A stretch of DNA of 61,059 nucleotides. It comes from Brevibacterium sp. UMB1308A. Its GTDB lineage: Bacteria; Actinomycetota; Actinomycetes; Actinomycetales; Brevibacteriaceae. This document shows, in pieces, positions 53,781 through 61,059 of the stretch; position 1 is the first letter of the stretch; each line of letters starts with the position of its first letter. Under the pieces are notes generated by a model, which was not told the DNA's origin, did not search any database, and saw only the letters and a list, made by a program, of their open reading frames with translations. Position numbers and translations under genes: made by a program. Where the stretch lies: assembly GCF_030230605.1 (NCBI RefSeq), contig NZ_JASPDO010000015.1:1-61059 (forward strand), read 5' to 3'.

Positions 53781-54809
53781 CTTGGCGCGTGCAGCCCCGG
53801 AATCTACGACCTCGGCGACCGTGTCAAACTTCGCAGCCAGCCTGTCCGTAAACGACCCCTCGGAGGCACTGTCAGCAGCCACCAAGGCTGCCGCCGCGTT
53901 GAGAAGCACTACGTCACGCACAGGTGAGCGCTCGCCTGACAGCGTGCGCTCCATGACCGAGGCGTTAAACGCTGGGTCTCCCCCACGCAAGTCATCTTTA
54001 GTCACACGCGGCAAGTCCAACGCGGTCGCGTCGAACTCCCAGTGAGTGATGGTCCCGTTGCGGACTTCCCACACGTCGTTCACGGCAGTGTTGCTCAGTT
54101 CGTCGAGCCCATCACGGGAACGAAACACTACGGCTTGGTCACCTCGGTTGTTTAGAACGCCGGTCACCAGGTCGATCATCGCAGGATCAGCGACACCAAT
54201 CGCTGTCATCGTGGTGTGGGCAGGGTTGGTAAGAGGGCCCAGGATGTTAAACGCGGACGGCACTGCGATCTGCTTGCGAACCGGCGCAATGAATCGCATC
54301 GAAGGGTGGTAGACGTTCGCAAAAAGAAACGCCATGTTCTCGCGGTGGGCAAGCTCAGCTGCGGCTTCCGGCCCAAGTTCCAGCTGAAGGCCAAGGGTCT
54401 CAAGGACGTCAGCAGATCCGGACGCCGAGGAGGTTGCCCGGTTTCCGTGTTTAAGCACACGTTGCCCCGAAGCAGCGATGATGAACGAGGCAGTCGAAGA
54501 AATGTTGACCGTTCTGGCGCGATCCCCTCCGGTTCCGACGATGTCGACAGAGTCTTCGAGACCATCAATGCGCACGGCATGTTCATACATTGAACGGACC
54601 AGTCCGTTGATCTCGTCGACAGTTTCACCCTTTGCGTGGTGAGCGACTAAGAACGACGCCATCGTCACATCAGGCACAACACCGGACATGATTTGATCCA
54701 TGGCCCAGGCCGAGGTGTCAGAGTCCATATGATCGCCACGCATGAGACCAACAAGCAGGTCCGGCCAGTTACGCACGTCTGACATTGTGGCCGGTTGTGC
54801 TGTACTCAT
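53730..54809 (-). CDS. trpD: Anthranilate phosphoribosyltransferase
   Basis: Second step of tryptophan synthesis, joining anthranilate to PRPP; 359 residues. The PRPP loop DIVGTGGDRARTVNIS, KHGNRATSS, and NILGPLTNPA with the catalytic-site residues are intact. The ATG at 54809 is chosen because AGAGGAGAG precedes it; the ATG at 54830 lacks one. It stands alone, without other trp genes, and converges on the DnaQ-UvrC gene. Confidence 0.95.
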   Translation of the reverse strand: MSTAQPATMSDVRNWPDLLVGLMRGDHMDSDTSAWAMDQIMSGVVPDVTMASFLVAHHAKGETVDEINGLVRSMYEHAVRIDGLEDSVDIVGTGGDRARTVNISSTASFIIAASGQRVLKHGNRATSSASGSADVLETLGLQLELGPEAAAELAHRENMAFLFANVYHPSMRFIAPVRKQIAVPSAFNILGPLTNPAHTTMTAIGVADPAMIDLVTGVLNNRGDQAVVFRSRDGLDELSNTAVNDVWEVRNGTITHWEFDATALDLPRVTKDDLRGGDPAFNASVMERTLSGERSPVRDVVLLNAAAALVAADSASEGSFTDRLAAKFDTVAEVVDSGAARAKLDAVIRASQDLRSAQG

Positions 54810-55020
54810 ACGCTCTCCTCTGATCGTCATCTGTATGTGAAAGCTTCCGGGTTGGGAAGCAACGTCTAAATGCTAATGAGTCTGCACCCATTTTTCGACA
54901 CGCCCACCCACTTTTCTCAAAAGTGCCTCTTAGCCTCTATCTACGCGACTTTCCAGGTCACGTGGGAGGCGAAGCAAGCTCGTTTCCTGAGTAAAAGATG
55001 AAATTACCCTGCCAACTGGG

Positions 55021-55026
55021 TAATAA
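55021..55026 (+). promoter_or_regulatory. -10 box (TAATAA) of a probable leaderless ctaE promoter
   Basis: TAATAA(T) ends about seven bases before the GTG at 55034; no ribosome site precedes that start. Confidence 0.45.
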
Positions 55027-55033
55027 TAGGCCT

Positions 55034-55672
55034 GTGTCAACAGCAACTGCATCTCATTCAGCGCCAGTTCATCCAGTGATCAACCGGCCCAATACCTCAA
55101 CCGTGGGGTTCATTGTTTGGCTTGGTAGTGAGCTGATGTTCTTTGCCGCGCTCTTCGCCATGTACTTCACCATCCGGTCTGTCGCCCCAGAAATGTGGCA
55201 AGAAGAAACGCCTAAGCTGGCTGTGCCTTTCGCTTTGGCTAACACGACCGTCCTGGTGATCTCATCCATTACCTGTCAATTCGGAGTCCACAAGGCTGAG
55301 CACTTCAAGCCAGCTCGCACCGGTGGCATCTTTGAGATCGGCAAGTGGGGAATGATCGAGTGGTACCTCCTCTCGTTCTTCCTTGGATCCATCTTTATCG
55401 GTGGGCAGGTTTTTGAGTACGCGACTCTTGTTAGTGAAGGCGTAGCTCTCAACTCAAATGCCTACGGATCGGTGTTCTACCTCACGACAGGGTTCCACGG
55501 CCTTCACGTGATCGGTGGACTCATCGCTTTCTTGATGGTTGTTGGTCGCGCCTACGGTGCTAAGAAGTTTGGGCACCGTGAAGCAACTTTCGCCGTCTGT
55601 GTGTCGTACTACTGGCACTTCGTTGACGTCGTGTGGGTTGCCCTGTTCGCAGTGATCTATCTCCTGCACTAA
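55034..55672 (+). CDS. ctaE: Cytochrome c oxidase subunit III (CtaE)
   Basis: Subunit III of the aa3-type terminal oxidase; 212 residues with five membrane helices. [50 protein letters not shown] and [14 protein letters not shown] are family blocks. The GTG at 55034 fits the leaderless promoter and homology. In actinobacteria ctaE leads the qcrCAB genes, whose products form a bcc-aa3 supercomplex. Confidence 0.95.
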   Translation: MSTATASHSAPVHPVINRPNTSTVGFIVWLGSELMFFAALFAMYFTIRSVAPEMWQEETPKLAVPFALANTTVLVISSITCQFGVHKAEHFKPARTGGIFEIGKWGMIEWYLLSFFLGSIFIGGQVFEYATLVSEGVALNSNAYGSVFYLTTGFHGLHVIGGLIAFLMVVGRAYGAKKFGHREATFAVCVSYYWHFVDVVWVALFAVIYLLH

Positions 55673-55710
55673 TAGATTTCACCTAGCTCAGACAGAAAAG
55701 GACTCGTAAC

Positions 55711-56496
55711 GTGAAGCTTCTAGCGCAACGCCGTCGCCACCCGCTGGCGCTGGTCGTCCTGTTGCTCGTAGGCCTGTTAGTGACCGGGGGTGCATATGCA
55801 CTGTTCACTAACAACTCAACCGCAACAGCTCAGCAGGCATCGACCAAAGATATCGAAGCTGGTGAAAAGCTCTTCATCTCAAACTGCAAAACATGCCACG
55901 GCGCAAATGCAGAAGGTACCCCCAACGGACCAAGCCTCATTGGTGTAGGTGCGTCCGCTGTTGACTTCCAGGTGGGTACCGGTCGTATGCCACTTCAGAT
56001 GCATGGGCCCCAAGGCCAGGTGAAGAAGCCGCAGTTCAGCCAGGACGAAATTGACCAGATGGCAGCATATGTCGCTTCTCTCGGTCCTGGACCCGCGCTT
56101 CCCGACGAAGAGTACTTGGACGCTTCCAAGGGTGACCCTGCTGCCGGTGGAGGTCTTTTCCGCACCAACTGCGCGATGTGTCACAACGTCGTAGGTGCGG
56201 GTGGTGCACTGACCCGCGGTAAGTACGCTCCGAACCTGTCTGAGGTGTCCGAAAAGCACCTGTACCAGGCAATGCAAACCGGCCCGCAGAACATGCCTAT
56301 CTTCAACGATGCGAACCTGACGCCTGAGCAAAAGCGTGACGTGATCGCATACGTTCGCTCAGTGTCTGAACCTACCTCACCAGGTGGATTCAAGTTAGGC
56401 TCGATTGGGCCAGTCGCCGAAGGTCTGTTTATCTGGTTCTTCGGCCTTGGAGCTGTAGTTGGGATCACTGTGTGGCTAACCGCCCGCGCAAAGTGA
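55711..56496 (+). CDS. qcrC: Cytochrome bcc complex diheme cytochrome c subunit QcrC
   Basis: 261 residues with an N-terminal membrane anchor (about 12-33), two cytochrome c domains with heme motifs CKTCH (about 59-63) and CAMCH (about 153-157), and a C-terminal membrane helix (about 235-256). The two hemes replace a soluble cytochrome c in the actinobacterial supercomplex. AAAGGA precedes the GTG start. Confidence 0.96.
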   Translation: MKLLAQRRRHPLALVVLLLVGLLVTGGAYALFTNNSTATAQQASTKDIEAGEKLFISNCKTCHGANAEGTPNGPSLIGVGASAVDFQVGTGRMPLQMHGPQGQVKKPQFSQDEIDQMAAYVASLGPGPALPDEEYLDASKGDPAAGGGLFRTNCAMCHNVVGAGGALTRGKYAPNLSEVSEKHLYQAMQTGPQNMPIFNDANLTPEQKRDVIAYVRSVSEPTSPGGFKLGSIGPVAEGLFIWFFGLGAVVGITVWLTARAK

Positions 56497-56534
56497 TCGA
56501 AGAAAACCGTATTGAGATCTAGACGAGGAAGCGA

Positions 56535-57584
56535 ATGACCTCGAAGAATTTGACTGGCACAACAGGCCAGCTGGAACAGGTAAATGGGTTTGAAAACCCT
56601 GGACTGCCTGAACACAAGCCGCGTCTTGTAGACAGTGATCCACGGGCTGAAAAGGTAGCGGAACGGCAGATTGCCTTCTGGTTCCTAGCCTCGATGGTTG
56701 GAACCATTTGGTTTATCGTGTCGTACTTCCTGTTCCCACTCGATGGGACGATGGAAGCACTGCGCTTGCAGAACACCATGCTGGGGCTGGGAGCAACTCT
56801 TGCGCTTGCCGGTATTGGTATTGGTATCGTCCTGTGGGCTAAAAACTTGATCACAGACGTAGAAGTCGTTGAGGAACGTCACAGCATCGCTGGGTCTGAA
56901 GAAGACCAGGCGATTGCCCTCGAGATCCTCAACCAGGCCAAAGAGGAATCCGGTATTGCACGCCGTCCTCTTTTGCGCAACATGCTCATTACTGCGGTAG
57001 CGATCGCTCCCCTACCTGCTGTGCTCGTTTTGCGCGACCTCGGTCCGCTTCCAGGCAACAAACTGTTTGAAACTCTGTGGGGACCTGGCGTTCGTCTGAT
57101 CCAGGACCCGGGCGGTATCCCGCACGAAGGTGCTGAGCGCCCGATCAAGCTTGCTGACGTCACCATCGGTTCGGCTTTCCACGTTCTGCCAGAAGGTATC
57201 GCAAAGTCCGGTCACCCGTTGAACGAGAAGGCTAAAGCAGCGGTTCTCCTGATGCGCGTTGACCCACGCGAACTCAAGACGGACCCAGCTAAGGAAGACT
57301 GGGGCATCGACGGAGTCGTTGCATACTCCAAGATTTGTACTCACGTGGGTTGCCCAGTTGCTCTGTACGAGCACCAGACACACCACCTGCTGTGCCCATG
57401 CCACCAGTCGACCTTCGACGTGACAAACCACTGCAAGGTGATCTTCGGCCCTGCAAAGCGCCCACTTCCACAGCTCCCGATTACGGTCGACAGCGAAGGG
57501 TACCTCGTTGCACAGCGCGACTTCCCTGAACCAGTCGGACCGACCTTCTGGGAGATCCACACGAGGGAGACTGAGACTGAATGA
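56535..57584 (+). CDS. qcrA: Cytochrome bcc complex Rieske iron-sulfur subunit QcrA
   Basis: 349 residues. Three membrane helices (two near 55-110, one near 150-170) are followed by the Rieske domain with CTHVGC (about 268-273) and CPCHQS (about 287-292), which bind the 2Fe-2S cluster. The three-helix N-terminus is typical of actinobacteria. GAGGAAG precedes the ATG. It overlaps qcrB by ATGA. Confidence 0.96.
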   Translation: MTSKNLTGTTGQLEQVNGFENPGLPEHKPRLVDSDPRAEKVAERQIAFWFLASMVGTIWFIVSYFLFPLDGTMEALRLQNTMLGLGATLALAGIGIGIVLWAKNLITDVEVVEERHSIAGSEEDQAIALEILNQAKEESGIARRPLLRNMLITAVAIAPLPAVLVLRDLGPLPGNKLFETLWGPGVRLIQDPGGIPHEGAERPIKLADVTIGSAFHVLPEGIAKSGHPLNEKAKAAVLLMRVDPRELKTDPAKEDWGIDGVVAYSKICTHVGCPVALYEHQTHHLLCPCHQSTFDVTNHCKVIFGPAKRPLPQLPITVDSEGYLVAQRDFPEPVGPTFWEIHTRETETE

Positions 57585-59212
57585 GTAACGTTCAAGTGAC
57601 TGAGTCGAAAGCACTTCAAGATTCAGCAAAATGGATCGAAGCGCGTACGGGCGCTTCGGTTGCAGTGCGCGAGTTTGGTCGTAAGATCTTCCCAAGCCAC
57701 TGGTCGTTCATGTTGGGTGAGGTTGCTCTTTACAGCTTCATCATCCTGCTGATCTCGGGTACGTTCCTGACGCTTTGGTTCAAACCAGCAATGGGCGAAA
57801 CCATTTACAACGGCCCATTCGTGCCACTTAAGGGTGTCGAGATGTCGGAAGCCTACGCTTCCACGCTCGCAATCTCGTTCGAAATTCGCGGTGGACTCTT
57901 CATCCGCCAGATCCACCACTGGGCAGCACTGCTGTTCATGGCGGCGCTGAGCTTGCACGCACTGCGTATCTATTTCACCGGTGCATACCGCAAGCCTCGT
58001 GAGATTAACTGGATGATCGGTGTCGCCCTGATCGCAATGGGTATGGCAGCCGGTTTCACCGGTTACTCGCTCCCTGACGACCTGCTTTCGGGTAACGGTC
58101 TCCGAATCATTGACGGTCTGCTCAAGGGTATTCCGCTGGTAGGTACGTACATCTCGTTCTTCCTGTTCGGCGGAGAGTTCCCAGGTGTGGACATTGTGTC
58201 CCGTCTGTACATGTTCCACATCATGTTGGTTCCGGCCATTCTTATTGCGCTGATCGGTGTCCACCTGATGTTCGTTGTGATCCACAAGCATACGCAGTGG
58301 CCTGGTGCTGGACACACCAACAAGAATGTTGTTGGTGAACCAGTTCTCCCAACGTTCGCTGCGAAGGGTGGAGGATTCTTCTTCCTCATCACAGCGCTTC
58401 TGACACTTATCTCTGGTCTGTTCACGATTAACGCTGTGTGGAACTACGGTCCATACGACCCCTCCCCTGTTTCCGCTGGTACGCAGCCTGACTGGTACAT
58501 CGGATGGATGGACGGTTACCTGCGTATTATTCCGGGCTGGTTCGAGTTCTACATTGCTGGATTCCCAATCAGCTTCAACATCTTCTCGGCCCTTTTGGCT
58601 GCGGGTGTGCTGTTCGGTGGAATGATCGCATGGCCGTTCATTGAGCAGTGGGTGACCAAGGACTACCGTGAGCACCACATTCTGGATCGTCCACGAAACA
58701 CGCCTACGCGTACCGCTCTGGGTGTTGCCGTGTCGATCTGGTACCTCAACATGTGGGCTGCAGCGTCGGGTGACCTTATTGCAGTGATGTTCCACATGTC
58801 GCTGAACGACATGATTTACATCTTCCGCATTCTGTTCTTCGCTGGACCAGTGATCGGTTACATCATCACCAAGCGTGTGTGCCTTGGTCTGCAGCGCAAG
58901 GACCGCGAGATTGCTCTACACGGTCGCGAAACGGGTCAGATTATTCGCTTGCCACACGGTGAGTACCAGGAACGTCACGAACCACTCTCGCCTGAGAAAC
59001 TGTGGGTACTGACCTCCTTCGAATCGCCTAAGTACATTCCAGCTCAGCCGAATGAAGAGGGTGTCATCACCAAGGCTGAACGGAACCGTGCGAAGCTCTC
59101 GAAGTTCTTCTTTGAAGACCGCGTTGCACCAGTAACAAAGGCTGAACTGGATGCAGCACACCACGATCACGCGGTTGAGAGCGGTAAAGACAACGAGCAG
59201 CTCGAAAAGTAG
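57581..59212 (+). CDS. qcrB: Cytochrome bcc complex cytochrome b subunit QcrB
   Basis: Quinol-oxidising cytochrome b; 543 residues. The first four helices include RQIHHWAALLFMAALSLHALRI with heme-ligand His residues, GYSLPDDLLSGNGLRI, and RLYMFHIMLVPAILIALIGVHL (second His pair). The quinol-site block reads DPSPVSAGTQPDWY. A hydrophilic C-terminal extension of about 110 residues is characteristic of actinobacterial QcrB. It ends the operon before a perfect terminator. Confidence 0.97.
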   Translation: MSNVQVTESKALQDSAKWIEARTGASVAVREFGRKIFPSHWSFMLGEVALYSFIILLISGTFLTLWFKPAMGETIYNGPFVPLKGVEMSEAYASTLAISFEIRGGLFIRQIHHWAALLFMAALSLHALRIYFTGAYRKPREINWMIGVALIAMGMAAGFTGYSLPDDLLSGNGLRIIDGLLKGIPLVGTYISFFLFGGEFPGVDIVSRLYMFHIMLVPAILIALIGVHLMFVVIHKHTQWPGAGHTNKNVVGEPVLPTFAAKGGGFFFLITALLTLISGLFTINAVWNYGPYDPSPVSAGTQPDWYIGWMDGYLRIIPGWFEFYIAGFPISFNIFSALLAAGVLFGGMIAWPFIEQWVTKDYREHHILDRPRNTPTRTALGVAVSIWYLNMWAAASGDLIAVMFHMSLNDMIYIFRILFFAGPVIGYIITKRVCLGLQRKDREIALHGRETGQIIRLPHGEYQERHEPLSPEKLWVLTSFESPKYIPAQPNEEGVITKAERNRAKLSKFFFEDRVAPVTKAELDAAHHDHAVESGKDNEQLEK

Positions 59213-59248
59213 GCACTACTTTCGGTAGATAGCTAAACAAGAGCGAAT

Positions 59249-59290
59249 AGCGAAGCGGGTGAGATTAATTCTCACCCGCTTCGCTTTTGT
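59249..59290 (+). terminator. Strong terminator of the ctaE-qcrCAB unit
   Basis: A perfect 16-base stem (59249-59264 with 59270-59285) around a five-base loop, followed by TTTTGTGT. It closes the qcr operon and marks the boundary to the accessory sequence on its right. Confidence 0.9.
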
Positions 59291-59499
59291 GTCTTGTTAA
59301 CTCAGACGACGCAAAGTGAGCGAAGTTCCGCATTATATTGCGACGTCATGCTCGCTTTGCGCGGTTGTGACTTACGCCCACATGCGGATACGTAAAACAC
59401 GTTATCGGTTATACATACAGTGGCTAAACACTCTTAAAAACGGAACCACCTTCACTCGTACCCATTACTTGACGGGTTACTCATCCTGGGTGGGTCTCC
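59291..59499. other. AT-richer spacer with no recognisable gene
   Basis: An open frame at 59316-59549 encodes nothing I recognise and lacks a ribosome site. The stretch separates the qcr terminator from the decayed transposase and has a base composition unlike the GC-rich sequence after 59500. Confidence 0.4.
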
Positions 59500-59937
59500 C
59501 TATGGTTCGAGTCGAGCCACGGTCGCCCTCTGTTTTTTCAGCTCTTTGACCTGACCGGCGACTCTCGGGATCACCAGCTCCACCGCCACGGTCGCGGGAA
59601 CGACTACGGTTTGCTAGCCGAGCGCCGTGTAGATCTGGTCGATCAGCGCCTTGGGATCGCGTCGGGAATGGGTTCGAGCGAACCGCAGCACCCTCGCTCG
59701 ACCAGCAGCGCTGCAGCTGGTGGGGCATGGTCCTGAAGCCCCGTGAAGAGGTCGCGCAATGTGGCCTCGTCCTGCGGGAGAGGCGTGCCGAACAGCTTCT
59801 CCCCCGTCGAGGTAGAGGGCGCAGCCGTGATGGGCCGTGTCCCTATCAGCGGTCAACGCGTGTCTCCCGACCGGGCGGCAACACACCCGGCCATCGGTGG
59901 CGGTCACCAGGTAACGTGTCAGGAAAATTGGGTGCAC
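59500..59937 (-). pseudogene. Decayed IS110-family transposase fragment
   Basis: Read right to left, the first frame gives DTAHHGCALYLDG, then a one-base shift gives GEKLFGTPLPQDEATLRDLF, a typical IS110 RuvC-like N-terminal region. After a probable deletion the sequence resumes as RRDPKALIDQIYTALG, a TAG stop, then QTVVVPATVAVELVIPRVAG, which resembles the IS110 mid-region. A frameshift, a stop and missing segments make it non-functional. No intact ends were found; IS110 elements normally lack inverted repeats. The sequence is GC-richer than the core genes. Confidence 0.6.
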
Positions 59938-59999
59938 CCTGATGGCGGGTGAGTTGGTACGCTAAGGGGGCATGTGTTGCCGTCAAGGAGGACGTTGAG

Positions 60000-60692
60000 A
60001 TGGACATGGTGTTGATCGGTGGGTTGTGGCTGACCGCTGATGTGTGGGAGTCAGTGGTGGAGGAGTTGGGCAAGCGAGGACATCGAGGCATTGCGGTGTC
60101 GCTTCCTGGTCAAGGTGATGATGATGCTGCGGCGACGTTGGAGGACCAGCTGGAGGCGGTGACGTCGGCGGTCACGAGCGTGGATCGCCCGTTGGTGGTG
60201 GGGCATTCGGCGGCCGCATCGCTGGCGTGGATGGCGGCTGATCGGGTGTCTGATCAGGTGGCTGGGGTGGTGTTCGTGGGGGGATTCCCCGAGGCTGATG
60301 GAGCGACGTACGCCGATTTCTTTGATCCCGAAGACGGGTGGATGCGGTTCCCGGGCTGGGAGAAGTTTGAGGGGCCTGATTCAGCGGACCTGTCGGCACA
60401 GCAGAAGCGTGTGATCGAGCAGCGCATGGTGGGTGTACCTCAGGGCGTGAGCCAAGCCACTGTCTCGTTGGACCATGAGGAGCGCTTTGGGCTCCCGGTG
60501 ACGGTGATCTGTCCGGAGTTCTCCCCCCAGGATGCCCGCGATGCGATCGACGGCGGAGATGCTCCCGAGCTTGCGGCTGCTCAGCGGGTCGAGCTGACCG
60601 ACCTCGACAGCGGCCATTGGCCTATGGTGTCGTGCCCCGGCAGGTTCGCCGAGGTGTTGAGTGAGGTCGCCAGCACCCTGCAGGACGCCTGA
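60000..60692 (+). CDS. Alpha/beta-hydrolase, probably acquired
   Basis: 230 residues. The lid-less core has LIGGLWLTADVWESVVEEL, the nucleophile motif VGHSAAASLAW (Ser about 74) and a C-terminal DSGHWPM with the catalytic His. The Asp acid is probably in the VICPEFSP-DARDA region. It resembles small esterases; the substrate is unknown. AAGGAGG at 59985-59991 precedes the ATG at 60000. Codon use is more GC-rich than in the genes left of 59.2 kb, and it lies next to a transposase remnant, so horizontal acquisition is likely. Confidence 0.75.
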   Translation: MDMVLIGGLWLTADVWESVVEELGKRGHRGIAVSLPGQGDDDAAATLEDQLEAVTSAVTSVDRPLVVGHSAAASLAWMAADRVSDQVAGVVFVGGFPEADGATYADFFDPEDGWMRFPGWEKFEGPDSADLSAQQKRVIEQRMVGVPQGVSQATVSLDHEERFGLPVTVICPEFSPQDARDAIDGGDAPELAAAQRVELTDLDSGHWPMVSCPGRFAEVLSEVASTLQDA

Positions 60693-60758
60693 CCTGGTAC
60701 GAAGCATGACCGGGCAGGACGCCCTGACCAGGCAGGAAACCTGATCGGGCGGGGAGCT
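60690..60758 (+). repeat. Four imperfect 17-18 base tandem repeats
   Basis: Units beginning TGACCTGG, TGACCGGG, TGACCAGG and TGATCGGG start at 60690, 60707, 60725 and 60742. The middle two share TGACCNGGCAGGA. They begin at the stop codon of the hydrolase gene. Confidence 0.5.
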
Positions 60759-61059
60759 CGGCCGGGGCATGACGAACAAGGCGGGGGACGACGGACAGTC
60801 GACCCCGCTTTGTGTGCATGGTGGCTGTGGGCGCGGATTAGCTCGTCCCGGCCGGTGGGTGGTGCGGCGGGGTTACTGGAGGGTGTGGGCGTGGATTCTT
60901 TGCGCAGTACCGAGTACACCCAGATACGGGTTAATGCTCAAAATGTGTGTACGGCAGGGGCTTCTTGCCCAGTGTTCCGTAAGGCTTCAGGCGGTTATAC
61001 ATGCTTTGTAAGCATGTATCATGCATGGTGCTAGAAATCAGCCACGCTGTGGTGTATGC
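60693..61059. other. Non-coding right end with repeats and hairpins
   Basis: No gene with a credible start or family was found here. It contains the tandem repeats, a hairpin GCGGGG (60781-60786) with CCCCGC (60103 offset, at 60803-60808) followed by TTTGTGT that may terminate the hydrolase transcript, and the inverted repeat at 60997-61019. Confidence 0.4.
60997..61019. repeat. Perfect 9-base inverted repeat around TTGTA
   Basis: ATACATGCT and AGCATGTAT flank a five-base centre; ATGCATGG follows closely. It could be an operator or a recombination site for whatever lies right of the window. It is too AT-rich and symmetrical to be a convincing terminator. Confidence 0.5.

Larger units (their letters stand above)
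1589..60655. repeat. Dispersed heptamer ACCTCGG/CCGAGGT, about 56 copies
   Basis: Hand count gives about 27 copies as CCGAGGT and 29 as ACCTCGG on the plus strand, against roughly 7-11 expected by base composition. Examples are at 1589, 2006, 2204, 16978, 29821 and 60649. The base after CCGAGGT is nearly always C or G, often CGT. Copies occur almost only in genes, in several reading frames. They are absent from about 9.7-13.3 kb and from most of sbcCD, and nearly absent from 55-60 kb. Confidence 0.7.

Noticed and set aside
57623..58795. Long open frame (390 codons) antisense to qcrB, and similar ones antisense to pyc (40463-41452) and elsewhere
   Set aside because: They mirror the codon bias of highly conserved genes, have no ribosome site or recognisable domain, and are rich in His, Arg and Gln as antisense frames usually are.
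59503..59530. GGTTCGAGTC, resembling a tRNA T-loop
   Set aside because: The flanking bases do not form a T-stem, and no acceptor, D-arm or anticodon arm can be built around it.
1589..60655. Reading the ACCTCGG heptamer as a Chi or KOPS site
   Set aside because: Those motifs are skewed to one strand along a replichore; here both orientations are about equal.

Overview
The window is a chromosomal segment of a moderate-GC actinomycete, most likely Micrococcales. The evidence is a complete Pup-proteasome locus, a mycothiol gene (mshC), RbpA, SecA2, an Rpf-like enzyme, a PafBC pair and a bcc-type cytochrome branch. I cannot name the genus. No tRNA, rRNA or CRISPR array was seen.

Layout. Positions 1-870 hold the start of an HpcH/HpaI-type aldolase and a protein with homing-endonuclease-associated repeats. 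A sulfolipid (SQDG) operon, sqdB-sqdX (871-3252), follows. Next come an M20 hydrolase, a DMT-type transporter, a histidine phosphatase, uppP and a degenerate aldo/keto reductase. From 8.1 to 12.6 kb lie an acidic small protein, DUF3090, an SCO1664-type kinase-like protein, mshC, a HAD hydrolase and a RecB-like nuclease. From 12.6 to 28.1 kb lie an M50 protease, trmI, the proteasomal ATPase arc, dop, pup, prcB, prcA, pafA, an FKBP lipoprotein, pafB, pafC, tatA, tatC and a Ski2-like helicase. Most of these are coupled by 4-bp overlaps.

From 28 to 43.8 kb: secA2, a fusion of a 5'-3' exonuclease with a DEDDh exonuclease, a degenerate amidohydrolase, a polyprenol-phosphate mannose synthase, rbpA, an Rpf-like and an RlpA-like secreted protein sharing one N-terminal module, an HspR-type hsp20, a methyltransferase, an EEP phosphatase/nuclease, an aspartate aminotransferase, def and pyc. 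From 43.9 to 59.2 kb: sbcD-sbcC, a ParA-like ATPase, an FtsR-like MerR regulator, plsC, an esterase, a DnaQ-UvrC-type nuclease, trpD and ctaE-qcrC-qcrA-qcrB. A perfect hairpin terminator closes the qcr operon. Beyond it lies GC-richer sequence with a decayed IS110-type transposase, an alpha/beta hydrolase and short repeats, which looks like an accessory junction.

Three observations cross the gene list. (1) The heptamer ACCTCGG/CCGAGGT occurs about 56 times by hand count, several times more than expected, on both strands equally. (2) About 16 genes have a TANNNT-like -10 box ending 6-7 bases before the start codon and no Shine-Dalgarno sequence, so leaderless transcription looks common; I used this to choose several starts. 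(3) Three divergent gene pairs share one nearly symmetrical -10 element. The most unusual proteins are the proteasomal ATPase lacking its C-terminal docking tail, the double-exonuclease fusion, and two enzyme homologues that have lost their catalytic residues.
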